This document shows positions 1 to 10,964 of a stretch of DNA of 64,000 bases, piece after piece. A model generated the notes under the pieces. The model searched no databases. It had not been told where the DNA came from and saw nothing but the letters and a program-made list of their open reading frames with translations. The translations under genes were made by a program, and so were the position numbers. The first letter of the stretch is position 1; each line of letters starts with the position of its first letter. The DNA is taken from assembly GCF_021654165.1 (NCBI RefSeq), contig NZ_JAKFZN010000001.1, positions 496,001 through 560,000 of the forward strand, read 5' to 3'. The DNA comes from Nereida sp. MMG025 (GTDB lineage: Bacteria > Pseudomonadota > Alphaproteobacteria > Rhodobacterales > Rhodobacteraceae).

Positions 1-33
1 GCAAAGATTGCTCTGACTTAAAGGACTTCACCA

Positions 34-555
34 ATGACCGACCGTCTGCCACACGAAAAAGGCTTTCACATCTCTTGGGACCAAATTCACCGTGACAGCC
101 GTGCTTTGGCATGGCGTCTGGACGGGCATGGGCCTGATGATGGGGCATGGCGCGCCGTTGTTGCCATCACCCGTGGCGGCATGGCCCCTGCCATGATCGT
201 CGCGCGCGAATTGGATATCCGCACAGTCGATACGATCAGCGTGAAATCCTATCACTCGGGCGGCGGCAAAGCGGACCAGCGACGCGATGCGACAGTCCTC
301 AAAAGCCCCGATCCCGAGATGATGGGCGATGGCACGGGTATCTTGATCGTGGATGATCTGGTCGATAGCGGCAAAACACTTGAACTGGTGCGCAGCCTCT
401 ATCCCAACGCGCATTTCGCCACCGTCTACGCAAAACCACAGGGCGAGCCACAGGTGGATACCTTCATCACAGGGGTCAGCCAGGACACATGGATCTTTTT
501 CCCGTGGGATATGGCGCTCCAATATGTGCAACCTTACCGCGGGACCGATGGATGA
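34..555 (+). CDS. gpt: Xanthine(-guanine) phosphoribosyltransferase
   Basis: Purine salvage enzyme that joins xanthine or guanine to PRPP to give XMP or GMP. The 173-residue protein has the type I phosphoribosyltransferase signature: the PRPP-binding stretch [13 protein letters not shown] at residues 103-115, and TRGGM at 46-50, which fits the pyrophosphate-binding loop. It is slightly longer than the E. coli enzyme, mainly at the N-terminus. An AAAGGA ribosome site precedes the ATG. Its stop overlaps the next gene's start (ATGA), so it is cotranscribed with the aminotransferase. Substrate preference between xanthine and guanine cannot be read from sequence alone. Confidence 0.93.
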   Translation: MTDRLPHEKGFHISWDQIHRDSRALAWRLDGHGPDDGAWRAVVAITRGGMAPAMIVARELDIRTVDTISVKSYHSGGGKADQRRDATVLKSPDPEMMGDGTGILIVDDLVDSGKTLELVRSLYPNAHFATVYAKPQGEPQVDTFITGVSQDTWIFFPWDMALQYVQPYRGTDG

Positions 556-1736
556 CCGCGCGCACCGCCGCAACCTTCGCCCCACCCGTGATGGAGGCGC
601 GACGCTGGCTTGACGGCGCTGACTTCGGCGCCCTGCCTTTGATCAACGTCAGCCAAGCGGCCCCTGTTGATCCGCCCCCCGCGGCCATGCGCACGGCAAT
701 GGCGGCGATGATGGAAGAGGATGACACACATCTTTACGGCCCCGTTCTGGGCTTGCCTGCCTTGCGTGCCGAACTGGCCAGCCAATGGTCTACTCACTTC
801 GGCGGCACCGCCCGCCCCGACCAAGTGGCCATCACCTCTGGCTGCAATCAGGCCTTTTCCGCCGCGATTACCGCCATCTGCGGCGAAGGCGACGAGGTCA
901 TTTTGCCGACGCCTTGGTATTTCAATCACAAAATGTGGCTTGATATGGCGGGCGTGCGCACCGTTGCCCTGCCCTGTGGCGCGGGCCTGATCCCAACGGC
1001 CCAAGACGCTGCACGCCACATCACAAATCGCACCCGTGCCATTGTGCTAGTCACTCCGAACAATCCAGGCGGCGTGGAATACCCGGCTGCGACCGTGCAG
1101 GCTTTTTTCGATCTGGCGCATGCACGCGGGATCAAGCTGATCATCGATGAAACCTACCGCGACTTTGACAGCCGCGACGAGCCGCCCCATCAACTGCTGG
1201 CCCAAGACAACTGGGACGACACGTTGATCCAGCTTTACAGCTTTTCCAAAGCCTACCGCCTGACGGGACACCGCGTGGGCGCCATGCTGGCCAGCACAGC
1301 TTTTCTGGCAGAGGTCGAAAAATTTCTTGATACGGTTGCCATTTGTCCCAACCAGCTTGGTCAAAAGGCGGCACTTTGGGGGCTGCAAAACCTCGGCGAT
1401 TGGCTTGCGGGCGAACGTCTCGAAATACTAGATCGCCGTGCCGCGATTGAAGATGGCTTTGCCGTGCTTGCCGCCAAAGGCTGGCAGTTGATGGGCTGCG
1501 GCGCCTATTTTGCCTACATGCGCCACCCGTTTGCAATGCGGTCCGATGCGCTGGCCAAATGGATGGTTCAAAACCAGAGCATCCTTGCCCTTCCCGGCAC
1601 AATGTTTCGGCCAAGCCATGACACAGCCGGCGGCGCGGAACTGCGCATCGCATTCGCCAATATCGACCGTGCGGGCATCGAACAGCTGTATCGCCGTTTG
1701 GCAGACATTGATCTGCCGCACGCCCGAGACGCCTAA
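552..1736 (+). CDS. PLP-dependent class I/II aminotransferase
   Basis: Fold type I aminotransferase of 394 residues. The expected PLP lysine is Lys233 in [15 protein letters not shown], with the upstream TPNNPGG motif (around residues 179-185) and the IIDETYRDF segment that contacts the cofactor. I chose the ATG at 552, which overlaps the gpt stop (ATGA). An upstream in-frame start at 489 would lie inside gpt and is unlikely. The substrate is not identifiable: aspartate, aromatic and broader-specificity enzymes share these motifs. Coupling to gpt is seen in the sequence but gives no clear metabolic clue. Confidence 0.9.
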   Translation: MTARTAATFAPPVMEARRWLDGADFGALPLINVSQAAPVDPPPAAMRTAMAAMMEEDDTHLYGPVLGLPALRAELASQWSTHFGGTARPDQVAITSGCNQAFSAAITAICGEGDEVILPTPWYFNHKMWLDMAGVRTVALPCGAGLIPTAQDAARHITNRTRAIVLVTPNNPGGVEYPAATVQAFFDLAHARGIKLIIDETYRDFDSRDEPPHQLLAQDNWDDTLIQLYSFSKAYRLTGHRVGAMLASTAFLAEVEKFLDTVAICPNQLGQKAALWGLQNLGDWLAGERLEILDRRAAIEDGFAVLAAKGWQLMGCGAYFAYMRHPFAMRSDALAKWMVQNQSILALPGTMFRPSHDTAGGAELRIAFANIDRAGIEQLYRRLADIDLPHARDA

Positions 1737-1812
1737 AACGCGCAGCACACCTTGAAGGCCGCGCATAGGGCGCATAAACAAATCCAAACACCATTTTGGG
1801 GCGGATAATTCG

Positions 1813-3651
1813 ATGGCGAGCAAAAACGGCAAATCACTAGGCTACATCTTGCTTGGCCTTCTGGCGGTCAGCCTTGTGGGTTTCGGCACAGGCGGCTTTG
1901 GCACAAACATTCGGTCCATCGGCACCGTCGGCGATCAGGACATCCCTGCCGCCAGCTACAGCCGCGCGCTGGACAATGATCTGCGCGCCTTTAGCGCACA
2001 ACTGGGTCAAAACCTGACCTTCCAGCAAGCGCAGGAATTCGGGCTTGACCGCGTTGTGTTACAGCGGGTGATTGGCGAAACCGCCCTTGATAACGCAACC
2101 CGCGAGATGGGTCTGTCGGTGGGCGACGAAGAAGTGCGCCGCCAGGTCCTTGCCATCCCTGCTTTTGGCGATCTTCAGGGCAATTTCGACCGCGAGGCCT
2201 ATGCCTTCACCCTGCAACGCTCGGGCCTGTCGGAAGCAGAGTTTGAAGCCGATTTACGCCGCCAGTCGGCGCGCTCTATCCTGCAAGCTGCGGTAATGAC
2301 GGGGGCCACGGCCTCTCCGACCTATCTGGATACGCTTTTTGATTATGTTGCCGCACGCCGCAACTTTACATGGGCATCATTGCGTCCAGAGGATCTGGAA
2401 ACGCCCATTGGTGCGCCAACAGATGCAGAACTGGTGGCCTTTTACACAGCCAACCCCGATCAATTCACCCTGCCCGAAACAAAACGGATCACCTATGTCT
2501 GGCTCACACCCGACATGATGGCCGAAACCGTTGATGTGGACGATGAAACGCTGCGCCAGCTCTATGAAGAACGTCTGGCCGAATATGTCCAGCCAGAGCG
2601 CCGTTTGGTAGAACGTCTGATTTTTCCCGATGCCGAAGCTGCAGCCTCAGCGGCCGCCCAACTTTCTGTCGATCCAAGCAGCTTTGACGGTATTGTCGAA
2701 GACCGTGGCCTGACCCTGAGCGATATTGATATGGGTACCGTTACGCCACTTGATCTGGGCAGCTCTGCCGATCCCGTCTTTGCGCTGGACGATACAGGCG
2801 TCACTGGCGTCGTTGAAACAGACCTCGGCCCCGCGATTTTCCGTGTAAATGCCATTCTGGCCGCCCAGGAAACCACATTTGAGCAAGCCCGCGATGATCT
2901 GGCTGCCGAGATCGTGGCAGACCGTGCAGGCCGCCTGATTGCCAGTGGTGCACGCGATTATGACGAAAGCCTCGCATCAGGTGCGACGCTGGAAGATCTG
3001 GCCGCCGAAAGCGATTTGCAACTTGGCACGATTGACTGGCATGCAGGCGTCGACACGGACATCGCAGCCTATGATGCGTTCCGTCAAGCCGCGGCAGCCA
3101 TCAGCGATGGCGACTTCCCCGAAGTACTGGAACTCGAAGATGGCGGCGTTTTTGCGATGCGCTTGGACGAGGTGCTTGAACCACGCCTGCAACCGCTTGA
3201 AGAGGTCCGTGAAACGGCCGTTACTGCATGGCGTTCGGCTGAACAGAAATCAGCGTTGCTGGCGCAGGCCGAAGCCGTTGCTGCTGCGCTTCGGGACGGC
3301 ACGGCCCTGCCTGATCAGGGCCTTGATGAAACAATCGAAACCGACATTCTGCGCAGTGATGGCATCCCCGGGCAGACCGTTGATCTGGTCGGTCCCGCCT
3401 TTGAAATGGCCGCAGGCGATGTTCAGGTGATTGAAGGGCCAGAGCGCATCTATGTGTTGCGACTGGACGCCATCAACGATCCAGATGCCGCCGACGCCGA
3501 GGTTGCATCCTTGCGCGATGCGCTCACGTCGGCCACCGAACAAGACATGGGCCAGGACCTGTTGGACGCTTTCACAGCCCGCATCCAATCAGATGCACGT
3601 ATCCAGCTGGATCAAGGTGCGATCAACGCTATTCACGCAGGATTTCAATAA
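1813..3651 (+). CDS. ppiD: PpiD/SurA-type periplasmic folding factor (peptidylprolyl isomerase family)
   Basis: A 612-residue protein with one N-terminal membrane anchor (about residues 9-28, LGYILLGLLAVSLVGFG) followed by a SurA-N-like helical region and a long periplasmic part with a parvulin-like segment. This is the PpiD architecture: an inner-membrane-anchored chaperone that helps outer-membrane or secreted proteins fold near the Sec translocon. The parvulin domain looks degenerate, so isomerase activity is doubtful. The stop is only three bases before trpE, suggesting read-through into tryptophan synthesis. The ATG at 1813 directly precedes a basic KNGK and then the membrane segment. 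Confidence 0.85.
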   Translation: MASKNGKSLGYILLGLLAVSLVGFGTGGFGTNIRSIGTVGDQDIPAASYSRALDNDLRAFSAQLGQNLTFQQAQEFGLDRVVLQRVIGETALDNATREMGLSVGDEEVRRQVLAIPAFGDLQGNFDREAYAFTLQRSGLSEAEFEADLRRQSARSILQAAVMTGATASPTYLDTLFDYVAARRNFTWASLRPEDLETPIGAPTDAELVAFYTANPDQFTLPETKRITYVWLTPDMMAETVDVDDETLRQLYEERLAEYVQPERRLVERLIFPDAEAAASAAAQLSVDPSSFDGIVEDRGLTLSDIDMGTVTPLDLGSSADPVFALDDTGVTGVVETDLGPAIFRVNAILAAQETTFEQARDDLAAEIVADRAGRLIASGARDYDESLASGATLEDLAAESDLQLGTIDWHAGVDTDIAAYDAFRQAAAAISDGDFPEVLELEDGGVFAMRLDEVLEPRLQPLEEVRETAVTAWRSAEQKSALLAQAEAVAAALRDGTALPDQGLDETIETDILRSDGIPGQTVDLVGPAFEMAAGDVQVIEGPERIYVLRLDAINDPDAADAEVASLRDALTSATEQDMGQDLLDAFTARIQSDARIQLDQGAINAIHAGFQ

Positions 3652-3654
3652 GTT

Positions 3655-5181
3655 ATGACCCTCACCCCCTCGTTTGATGACTTTGCCAAAGGCTATGAGG
3701 CGGGCAAAAACCAACTGGTCTACACGCGCCTGCCTGCTGATTTGGACACGCCCGTATCGCTCATGCTGAAACTGGCGGGCGCGGATACCAACAGCTTCAT
3801 GCTGGAATCGGTCACAGGCGGCGAAGTGCGTGGGCGCTATTCGATTGTCGGCATGCGCCCCGATCTGATCTGGCGGTGCCGCGGCACACAGGCCGAGGTG
3901 AACCGCATGGCGCGCACAGATGCAGATAGCTTTGTGGCCCAAGACGCAGACCCGTTGACCAATCTGCGCGCCCTCATCGACGAAACGCGCATCGATATGC
4001 CAGCCGATTTGCCTGCGGCGGCGGCAGGGCTTTTCGGCTATCTGGGCTATGACATGATCCGTCTGGTCGAACACCTACCGGGCGTGAACCCCGACCCCCT
4101 TGGTCTGCCTGACGCGGTGATGCTGCGTCCCACAGTCATCGCGGTTCTAGACGGCGTGAAAGGCGAGGTCATCCTTGTGTCGCCGGCCTGGACCAACGCG
4201 GGGCTGTCGGCCAAGGCCGCCTATGCACAGGCCGCTGACCGCGTCCAAGAGGCGCTGCGCGATCTGGACCGGCCACTGCCCCGCGACACCCGCGCCATGG
4301 CCGCAGACCCTGCGCCTGCCAATGCGGTGTCCAACTTCACCCATCAGGAATATAAAGACGCGGTTGAGGTCGCCAAAGACTACATCCGCGCAGGCGACAT
4401 TTTTCAGGTGGTGCCGTCACAGCGCTGGACGCAGGATTTCAAAGAACCGCCCTTTGCGCTCTATCGCAGTTTGCGGCGCACCAACCCCTCGCCTTTCATG
4501 TTCTATTTCAATTACGGCGGTTTTCAGGTGATTGGCGCCAGCCCCGAAATCCTTGTGCGCGTATTTGGTTCACAGGTGACGATCCGTCCGATTGCTGGCA
4601 CCCGTCCGCGTGGTGCCACCCCCGAAGAGGACCGCGCGTTAGAGGCTGATTTGCTGGCCGACAAAAAGGAACTGGCCGAGCATCTGATGCTGCTGGATCT
4701 GGGCCGCAACGACACGGGCAAAGTCAGCAAAATAGGCACTGTCCGACCCACCGAAGAATTCATCGTGGAACGCTACAGCCATGTGATGCACATCGTCAGC
4801 AATGTGGTGGGCGAGCTGGCAGATGATCAGGACGCGCTATCGGCCTTCTTTGCGGGCATGCCTGCTGGCACCGTGTCGGGCGCACCCAAGATCCGCGCGA
4901 TGGAAATCATTGACGAGCTTGAGCCCGAAAAGCGCGGTGTCTACGGCGGGGGCTGCGGCTATTTCAGCGCAGGCGGCGACATGGACATGTGCATCGCGCT
5001 GCGCACGGCCGTGGTCAAGGACGAAAAGCTGTATATTCAGGCAGGCGGCGGCGTGGTTTATGACAGCGACGCCGAGGCGGAATATCAAGAAACCGTCCAC
5101 AAATCCAACGCGATCCGAAAAGCCGCCGAAGATGCGGTGCGGTTTACAGACATGGATGCAGGCGGCAACGCAGCGGGCTGA
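3655..5181 (+). CDS. trpE: Anthranilate synthase component I
   Basis: The large subunit converts chorismate to anthranilate using ammonia from TrpG, the first step of tryptophan synthesis. The 508-residue protein carries the chorismate-binding C-terminal domain, including GASPEILVR, the PIAGTRPRG stretch, LLDLGRND, FAGMPAGTVSGAPK and the terminal IQAGGGVVYDSD. The N-terminal ESVTGGEVRGRYS resembles the tryptophan-feedback region (LLES type). It starts three bases after the ppiD-like gene. Its partner trpG is not adjacent: a convergent deacetylase gene lies between, so trpE and trpGDC are separate transcription units here. Confidence 0.97.
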   Translation: MTLTPSFDDFAKGYEAGKNQLVYTRLPADLDTPVSLMLKLAGADTNSFMLESVTGGEVRGRYSIVGMRPDLIWRCRGTQAEVNRMARTDADSFVAQDADPLTNLRALIDETRIDMPADLPAAAAGLFGYLGYDMIRLVEHLPGVNPDPLGLPDAVMLRPTVIAVLDGVKGEVILVSPAWTNAGLSAKAAYAQAADRVQEALRDLDRPLPRDTRAMAADPAPANAVSNFTHQEYKDAVEVAKDYIRAGDIFQVVPSQRWTQDFKEPPFALYRSLRRTNPSPFMFYFNYGGFQVIGASPEILVRVFGSQVTIRPIAGTRPRGATPEEDRALEADLLADKKELAEHLMLLDLGRNDTGKVSKIGTVRPTEEFIVERYSHVMHIVSNVVGELADDQDALSAFFAGMPAGTVSGAPKIRAMEIIDELEPEKRGVYGGGCGYFSAGGDMDMCIALRTAVVKDEKLYIQAGGGVVYDSDAEAEYQETVHKSNAIRKAAEDAVRFTDMDAGGNAAG

Positions 5182-5193
5182 GCCGCCCGATGC

Positions 5194-6639
5194 CTACCGC
5201 GCTGTCAGTAATGTGGAAATCGGCACCAAAGACACGCGCGCTGCGCGTTGTCCCAGACCCCAGATCAAAAGTGCGCTGATCGTTTCGGGTTTCACACGCC
5301 CCACCATGATCACTCCGCCCTCTTGCGACGCGCGGAACGCGGCCTGATCCAGAAAGCGGCGGATGACGCTGGCGTCCTGCCCGTCGCCGTCCAGATCACG
5401 AAACACCACCGCGGCAGGCACATCGCTGCGTGCGGCGTCCTGTTGAAGCGGGTTCAGACCTGCCTGATAGCTCAGCAATCCAAGTCCACGGTCAGCGGCG
5501 ATATCAATCATCTGTGCGCGCAGGTCGGGGTCGGTCTGGACAACGCGACCCGAGACTTCAAACAGCCCCACAGCCTCGGGCACCGATGACAGATAGGCCT
5601 CGACAGCGACCTCCAGATCACTGGGTTGCGTGCCTTCGGGGATGTTCGTAAGCGCCATCACCTCATAACCCGCTGCGCGGTATTGCTGCATAAGTGCGGC
5701 AGCATTTGGCAAACTGGCATCGACCGCAAAACTGATCGGATAGGGAAAGCTCTGAAGCGCCTCTGGGCCAATCTCAACACTGCCGTCGTCAATCAACACC
5801 ATCGACATCAGTGGTTTGGTCGGGTCCACATCCACGGTCACGGCAAAGTCTTCGATGGCGCGGCCAGTGGCCTCGGGTGTGGTCTGGGGTGCGGCTGTAT
5901 CTTGCGCAGCTTCATCCGTTGGGGCGTCTGCGCCGATTGTTGGCAGTCTGTTTGTGGTCACGCCTTCTGCCAGATTGCCGATGGTGCCACCCTGCGATGT
6001 CTCAACCACCGATGGTATCTGCTGTGGTGCAGGCTCTGGTTCGGCGGGTGCTTGCTCTGTTTGCGCGGCGGGCTGTGTTGTGTCTTGCGATGCCTCGGGC
6101 TCTGCCAATGCCGCGATGTCCTCAGCCTCTGGCGCGGTGACATCGGGGCTGGTGGTGGGTTCGGCTGCTGACGCATCGACTTGAGTATCTGCTGGCGCTT
6201 CGGTCTGCGTTATGGCTTCGGGTTCGGCCTCTGGCGCGGGGGCTGTCGGAGCCAGGGCTTGCGGGTTTGGTAAAACCGGCGCTTCGATCTGCACCTCAAC
6301 CCCCACGGGCGGCGCGGTTGGTGCGTCGTCGCCCAGATCGGGGGCCTGCGCTGTTGTCTGCGGACGCTCGGCCGTTTCGGTATCCGCAACAGGGGCTTGC
6401 GCGACATCAGCACCTTCAAGGACAGGCGCCATATTTTCGGGCTGTGGCGACGACGGCGCAGCGGGGGCTTGGGGATCGGTGGCTGCAATCTCGGGCGCCT
6501 GGCCGGCCGCAATGGGCGCTACATCGACAACATCCGTGGGCGCGACCGAAACAGGCGGCGCGATCATATGCGTAGCCACCACACCCGTGCTGCCAACAAC
6601 CACGCCCCAAACAACACCTGCAATTACGCCCCTAGCCAC
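5194..6639 (-). CDS. Divergent polysaccharide deacetylase family protein (YibQ-like)
   Basis: A 481-residue protein starting at GTG, with an N-terminal membrane or signal segment (GVIAGVVWGVVVGSTGVVA), a long Ala/Pro/Glu/Gln-rich low-complexity linker (about residues 30-270), and a C-terminal domain of about 200 residues of the divergent polysaccharide deacetylase family (YibQ, formerly DUF610). It starts near KPLMSMVLIDDG and continues through YPISFAVD and GYEVMALTNIPEG. The catalytic chemistry of the family is not well established. The linker could let the domain reach across the periplasm toward the wall (inference). It is convergent with trpE (12 bp between stops) and divergent from trpG. 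Confidence 0.82.
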   Translation of the reverse strand: MARGVIAGVVWGVVVGSTGVVATHMIAPPVSVAPTDVVDVAPIAAGQAPEIAATDPQAPAAPSSPQPENMAPVLEGADVAQAPVADTETAERPQTTAQAPDLGDDAPTAPPVGVEVQIEAPVLPNPQALAPTAPAPEAEPEAITQTEAPADTQVDASAAEPTTSPDVTAPEAEDIAALAEPEASQDTTQPAAQTEQAPAEPEPAPQQIPSVVETSQGGTIGNLAEGVTTNRLPTIGADAPTDEAAQDTAAPQTTPEATGRAIEDFAVTVDVDPTKPLMSMVLIDDGSVEIGPEALQSFPYPISFAVDASLPNAAALMQQYRAAGYEVMALTNIPEGTQPSDLEVAVEAYLSSVPEAVGLFEVSGRVVQTDPDLRAQMIDIAADRGLGLLSYQAGLNPLQQDAARSDVPAAVVFRDLDGDGQDASVIRRFLDQAAFRASQEGGVIMVGRVKPETISALLIWGLGQRAARVSLVPISTLLTAR

Positions 6640-6843
6640 CCTGAGATACCCCTATCTTTCGCCAGGTTCACGCAGCACGCGAACCGCTTTTCTTTCTTTT
6701 GGACGGCCAGACCATGCGCGGATGCACCTTGACCTTGCCCCTCAAGCCTGACCATCTATACCGCGACAAAACCACGACGCGCACCCCCTTTTTACACCAT
6801 CGCGTCGAGGATACGGATTATTGCAAACCAAAGGTCGCGCCAA

Positions 6844-7425
6844 ATGCTGCTCTTGATCGATAACTACGACAGTTTCACCTATAATCTGGTGCATTACGTC
6901 GGCGAATTGGGGGTCGAGGTGCGCATTGAACGCAATGATGCCATCGATGTGCAAGAGGCAATGGCAATGAACCCCGCTGGCATTTTGCTGTCGCCCGGGC
7001 CTTGTGATCCAGCCCAAGCGGGCATTTGCCTTGCCCTGACCCAAGCCGCCGCCGAAACACGCATCCCGCTGATGGGCGTCTGCTTGGGCCATCAAACCAT
7101 CGGCGAGGCCTTTGGCGGCAAAGTGGTGCGCCATTCGGAAATTGTGCACGGCAAAATGGGCACCGTCAGGCACTCTGGCAAAGGGCTGTTTGCAGGCCTG
7201 CCATCCCCTTTTGAAGCCACGCGCTATCATTCTTTGGTGGTTGAGCGTGACAGCCTGCCAGACTGTCTTGAAATCACAGCCGATCTGGAAGACGGCACAA
7301 TCATGGGGCTGCAACACCGCGATTTGCCGATCCACGGCGTGCAGTTTCACCCTGAATCCATTCGCTCCGAACACGGCCACGCCTTGATCAAGAACTTCAC
7401 AGACACGCTAAAGGTGCCCGCATGA
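6844..7425 (+). CDS. trpG: Anthranilate synthase component II (glutamine amidotransferase)
   Basis: Class I glutamine amidotransferase that supplies ammonia to TrpE. The 193-residue protein has the catalytic triad: Cys80 in GVCLGHQ, and His169 and Glu171 in VQFHPES. The N-terminal [12 protein letters not shown] and LLSPGPCDP (oxyanion region) are typical of TrpG/PabA. It heads the trpGDC-moaC-moeA run, in which each stop overlaps the next start. No pabA was seen in the window, so whether this subunit also serves 4-aminobenzoate synthesis is unknown. Confidence 0.96.
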   Translation: MLLLIDNYDSFTYNLVHYVGELGVEVRIERNDAIDVQEAMAMNPAGILLSPGPCDPAQAGICLALTQAAAETRIPLMGVCLGHQTIGEAFGGKVVRHSEIVHGKMGTVRHSGKGLFAGLPSPFEATRYHSLVVERDSLPDCLEITADLEDGTIMGLQHRDLPIHGVQFHPESIRSEHGHALIKNFTDTLKVPA

Positions 7426-8441
7426 GCGATGCTCTCAAACCCCTGATTTTTGCCGCCTCCGAAGGGCCCTTGTCGCGTACCCAAGCCGAGGCTGCTTTTG
7501 AGGAGCTGTTTGAAGGCACAGCCACGCCTGCACAAATGGGCGGGTTGCTGATGGCCATGCGCGCACGCGGTGAAAGCGTGGCCGAATATGCCGCCGCCGC
7601 CGCCGTCATGCGCGCCAAATGCAATGCGGTGAAGGCACCCGACGGTGCGATGGATATCGTCGGCACAGGTGGTGACGGCAAAGGCACGCTGAATATCTCC
7701 ACCGCCACGGCTTTTGTTGTGGCAGGGGCTGGCGTGCCCGTGGCCAAACACGGAAACAAAAACCTGTCGTCCTTGTCTGGGGCGGCTGATGCGCTTGGCC
7801 AGATGGGGATCAACGTCATGGTTGGCGCGGATGTGGTTGAACAGGCCTTGGCCGAGGTGGGCATCGCCTTCATGATGGCGCCGATGCACCACCCTGCTAT
7901 CCGCCACGTTATGCCTGTGCGTCAGGAATTGGGATGCAAAACGATCTTCAACATCCTTGGCCCGCTGACCAACCCCGCTGGTGTCAAACGCCAGCTGACA
8001 GGCGCCTTTGCCCCTGATCTGATCTTCCCGATGGCCGAAACCTTGCAAGAGCTCGGGTCTGAAAAAGCATGGCTTGTCCACGGCTCTGACGGCACGGATG
8101 AAATTGCGATCTCGGGCACCACGGCCGTCGCCGCCTTGCAAGATGGTAAAATCACCGCGCTTGAGGTGCACCCCGAAGACGCAGGGCTTGCCCCACGCAA
8201 ATTTTCCGAGATCATGGGCGGCACACCAGAAGAAAACGGACGCGCCTTTGCCGCGTTGCTGGAGGGCGCGCACAGCGCCTACCGCGATGCTGTCTTGCTC
8301 AATTCCGCAGCCGCCCTTGTGGTTGCTGACAAAGCCGACAGTTTGAAAGCAGGTGTCGAACTGGCCCGTGAGAGTATCGACAGCGGCGCTGCAAAATCCA
8401 AGGTTCAGGGCCTTGCCCGCATCACATCGGAGGCCACATGA
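7422..8441 (+). CDS. trpD: Anthranilate phosphoribosyltransferase
   Basis: Transfers phosphoribose from PRPP to anthranilate. The protein is 339 residues, the normal length. The PRPP-binding glycine-rich loop [14 protein letters not shown] is at residues 81-94, followed by [11 protein letters not shown] and GPLTNP. Its ATG overlaps the trpG stop and its TGA overlaps the trpC start (ATGA at both ends), indicating translational coupling within the tryptophan operon. Confidence 0.97.
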   Translation: MSDALKPLIFAASEGPLSRTQAEAAFEELFEGTATPAQMGGLLMAMRARGESVAEYAAAAAVMRAKCNAVKAPDGAMDIVGTGGDGKGTLNISTATAFVVAGAGVPVAKHGNKNLSSLSGAADALGQMGINVMVGADVVEQALAEVGIAFMMAPMHHPAIRHVMPVRQELGCKTIFNILGPLTNPAGVKRQLTGAFAPDLIFPMAETLQELGSEKAWLVHGSDGTDEIAISGTTAVAALQDGKITALEVHPEDAGLAPRKFSEIMGGTPEENGRAFAALLEGAHSAYRDAVLLNSAAALVVADKADSLKAGVELARESIDSGAAKSKVQGLARITSEAT

Positions 8442-9256
8442 CCGACACGATCCTCGACAAAATCAAAGCCTACAAACTTGAAGACGTTGCAGCCCGCAAG
8501 GCTGAAGCCGATCTGGCCAGCGTTGAGGCTTTGGCCAAAGCCGCCCCCCATCCGCGCGACTTTGCTGGCGATCTGATACAGGCGTCCAAAACGGGGTATG
8601 GGCTTATCGCAGAGATCAAAAAAGCCAGCCCGTCCAAAGGGTTGATCCGCGAAGATTTCAACCCGCCCGAATTGGCCAAAGCCTATGCAAAGGGTGGTGC
8701 GACCTGCCTGTCAGTGCTGACCGATGCCCCCAGTTTCCAAGGGGCCGACGAATTTCTGACCCAAGCACGCGGCGCCGTCGATCTGCCCGCCCTGCGCAAG
8801 GATTTTATGTATGATCCCTATCAGGTGGTCGAAGCCCGCGCCCTGCATGCCGATTGCATTCTGATCATCCTTGCCTCTGTTTCGGATGCCCAAGCCGCAG
8901 AGCTTGAGGCGGCAGCAAGCGAATGGAATATGTCGGTGCTTCTTGAGGTGCATGACGCCGAAGAACTGGAACGCGCCTGCCTTCTAAAATCACCCCTCAT
9001 GGGCATCAACAACCGCAACCTCAAGACGTTCGAGACAACGCTGGACACAACGCGCCAGCTGTCGCGCATGGTGCCAAGCGACCGCACAATCGTGTGTGAA
9101 AGTGGCTTGTCAACACCGCAGGACCTGGCCGATATGGCGAAATACGGCGCACGCACGTTCCTGATCGGCGAAAGCCTGATGCGCCAAGCGGATGTGGCCG
9201 CCGCCACCAAGGCGCTCATTGGCAATCCCCTGATGTCGGCAGGAGGTGGGATGTGA
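8438..9256 (+). CDS. trpC: Indole-3-glycerol phosphate synthase
   Basis: Closes the indole ring from carboxyphenylaminodeoxyribulose phosphate. This is a monofunctional 272-residue TIM barrel with [11 protein letters not shown] (catalytic Lys region, strand 1), [16 protein letters not shown] and [10 protein letters not shown] motifs, and CESG near the end for phosphate binding. There is no fused TrpF domain. trpF, trpB and trpA are not in the window. It overlaps trpD upstream and the GTG of moaC downstream. Confidence 0.97.
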   Translation: MTDTILDKIKAYKLEDVAARKAEADLASVEALAKAAPHPRDFAGDLIQASKTGYGLIAEIKKASPSKGLIREDFNPPELAKAYAKGGATCLSVLTDAPSFQGADEFLTQARGAVDLPALRKDFMYDPYQVVEARALHADCILIILASVSDAQAAELEAAASEWNMSVLLEVHDAEELERACLLKSPLMGINNRNLKTFETTLDTTRQLSRMVPSDRTIVCESGLSTPQDLADMAKYGARTFLIGESLMRQADVAAATKALIGNPLMSAGGGM

Positions 9257-9726
9257 GCCTGACGCATTTCGATGAACAGGGCCGCGCACAGATGGTCGAT
9301 GTCTCTGACAAGGCCGTAACCGCACGCGTGGCCGTTGCGGCGGGCTACATCAAGATGTCCGCGCAAACCCTTGAAATGGTTGAACAAGGCCGCGCCAAGA
9401 AAGGCGATGTGATCGCTGTTGCGCGGCTTGCGGGCATCATGGGCGCCAAACGCTGCGCCGATCTGATCCCGCTGTGCCACCCTTTGCCCATCGCCAAAGT
9501 CACTGTGGATCTGACCCCCGATACCGATCTGCCCGGCCTGCAAATCACCGCCGAGGTGAAAACAACCGGACAGACAGGCGTCGAGATGGAAGCCCTCACC
9601 GCCGTGTCCGTGGCGGGGCTAACGGCCTATGACATGCTGAAGGCCGTGCAAAAGGATATGGAAATCGGCGCAATCCGCGTGACGCTCAAAGATGGCGGCA
9701 AATCAGGACGGTTTGAAGCCGAATGA
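9253..9726 (+). CDS. moaC: Cyclic pyranopterin monophosphate synthase MoaC
   Basis: Second step of molybdenum cofactor synthesis, converting the MoaA product 3',8-cyclo-dihydro-GTP to cyclic pyranopterin monophosphate. The 157-residue protein has the [16 protein letters not shown] active-site segment and [20 protein letters not shown]. The start is a GTG overlapping the trpC stop (GTGA), with AGGAGG immediately upstream. Its placement within a tryptophan operon is a conserved Rhodobacterales arrangement rather than a pathway link. Confidence 0.96.
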   Translation: MSLTHFDEQGRAQMVDVSDKAVTARVAVAAGYIKMSAQTLEMVEQGRAKKGDVIAVARLAGIMGAKRCADLIPLCHPLPIAKVTVDLTPDTDLPGLQITAEVKTTGQTGVEMEALTAVSVAGLTAYDMLKAVQKDMEIGAIRVTLKDGGKSGRFEAE

Positions 9727-10904
9727 TCACCGTCGCGCAGGCACTTGATTACGTTCTCGCCTTGGCCGATGCCATGCCAAGCGAAGAGGTTCCCTTGCGC
9801 CAAGCGGCAGGTCGCGTGCTGGCCCAAGACGTGACCACCACCCTCACCCAACCGCCTTTCGCAAGCTCAGCCATGGATGGCTATGCGGTACGCGATGCAG
9901 ATTGGACCGGCGGTGCGACCCTGACCGTAATCGGCGAAGCTGCGGCAGGACATAGCTGTGACACACCACTGGGCGCAGGTCAGGCTGTCCGTATTTTCAC
10001 AGGCGCCCCCGTGCCGGAGGGTGCAGACCGCGTTGTCATCCAAGAAGATGTGACGCGCACAGGCGACACAATCACCCTTGGCAGCCAGCTTGATCAGGCC
10101 CGCCATATCCGTGCCGCGGGCCAAGACTTCAAAACGGGCCACACAATCAAAGCCCCGCGCCTTCTGGCCCCGCGCGACATCGCATTGCTTGCTGCGATGA
10201 ACATCGCGCAGGTCCCCGTCACACGCAAACCTGTCATTGCGATCCTCGCCACGGGGGACGAGTTGGTTCAACCCGGCGAAACACCCGCGCGCGACCAAAT
10301 CATCGCGTCCAACACATACGGGCTGGCCGCGATGGTCGAAGCGGCAGGCGGGACAGCCCGTCTGTTGCCAATCGCGCGCGACACCGCCGCCTCGCTGTCC
10401 TTGGCCTTTGATCTGGCGCAGGGCGCCGATCTTTTGGTGACAGTGGGCGGCGCATCGGTGGGCGACCACGATCTGGTCGGCCAAGTGGCGCAGGACAAAG
10501 GGCTGGACCGCGCCTTTTACAAGGTCGCAATGCGGCCCGGTAAACCGCTCATGGCAGGAAACATCGGGGACATGGCCATGCTTGGCCTGCCCGGAAACCC
10601 CGTATCCGCAATGGTCTGCGGAGAGGTTTTTTTGCGTCCCCTGCTGAATAAAATGCGCGGCCTGCCCGCAGGGCCCCGCGCCACGCGCACAGCGCCCACC
10701 TGCAAACCCATCCCCGCCAATGGCCCGCGCGAACACTACATGCGCGGCCGTTTGCAGGACGGCCAGGTCAAGGTGTTTGACCGCCAGGACAGCGCACTCA
10801 TCAAGGTTTTGCATGCAGCCAACTGCCTGATCAAACGTGCGCCCCACGCCCCCGACGTCGCGATTGGCGAAGAGACCGAGATCATTCTTCTCGATAATTA
10901 TTGA
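9723..10904 (+). CDS. moeA: Molybdopterin molybdenumtransferase MoeA
   Basis: Inserts molybdate into adenylylated molybdopterin. The 393-residue protein has the MoeA N-terminal region ([27 protein letters not shown]), the MoCF-biosynthesis domain ([40 protein letters not shown]) and the C-terminal beta-barrel. The ATG overlaps the moaC stop. Its TGA lies within the probable -35 hexamer of lexA, so the lexA promoter begins inside the moeA end. Confidence 0.96.
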   Translation: MITVAQALDYVLALADAMPSEEVPLRQAAGRVLAQDVTTTLTQPPFASSAMDGYAVRDADWTGGATLTVIGEAAAGHSCDTPLGAGQAVRIFTGAPVPEGADRVVIQEDVTRTGDTITLGSQLDQARHIRAAGQDFKTGHTIKAPRLLAPRDIALLAAMNIAQVPVTRKPVIAILATGDELVQPGETPARDQIIASNTYGLAAMVEAAGGTARLLPIARDTAASLSLAFDLAQGADLLVTVGGASVGDHDLVGQVAQDKGLDRAFYKVAMRPGKPLMAGNIGDMAMLGLPGNPVSAMVCGEVFLRPLLNKMRGLPAGPRATRTAPTCKPIPANGPREHYMRGRLQDGQVKVFDRQDSALIKVLHAANCLIKRAPHAPDVAIGEETEIILLDNY

Positions 10905-10929
10905 CACAAAACAAGAACATGCCTAGAAC
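10901..10929 (+). promoter_or_regulatory. lexA promoter with SOS box
   Basis: A TTGACA -35 hexamer (10901-10906) and a TAGAAC -10-like hexamer (10924-10929) are separated by 17 bp. The direct repeat GAAC-N7-GAAC (10915-10929) covers the spacer end and the -10. Read on the other strand this is GTTC-N7-GTTC, the LexA operator known from alphaproteobacteria. Its position predicts autorepression of lexA and induction upon DNA damage. Confidence 0.85.
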
Positions 10930-10964
10930 ATATGTAAAACACGGGTTGCAGAAAGGGCGCTTGC

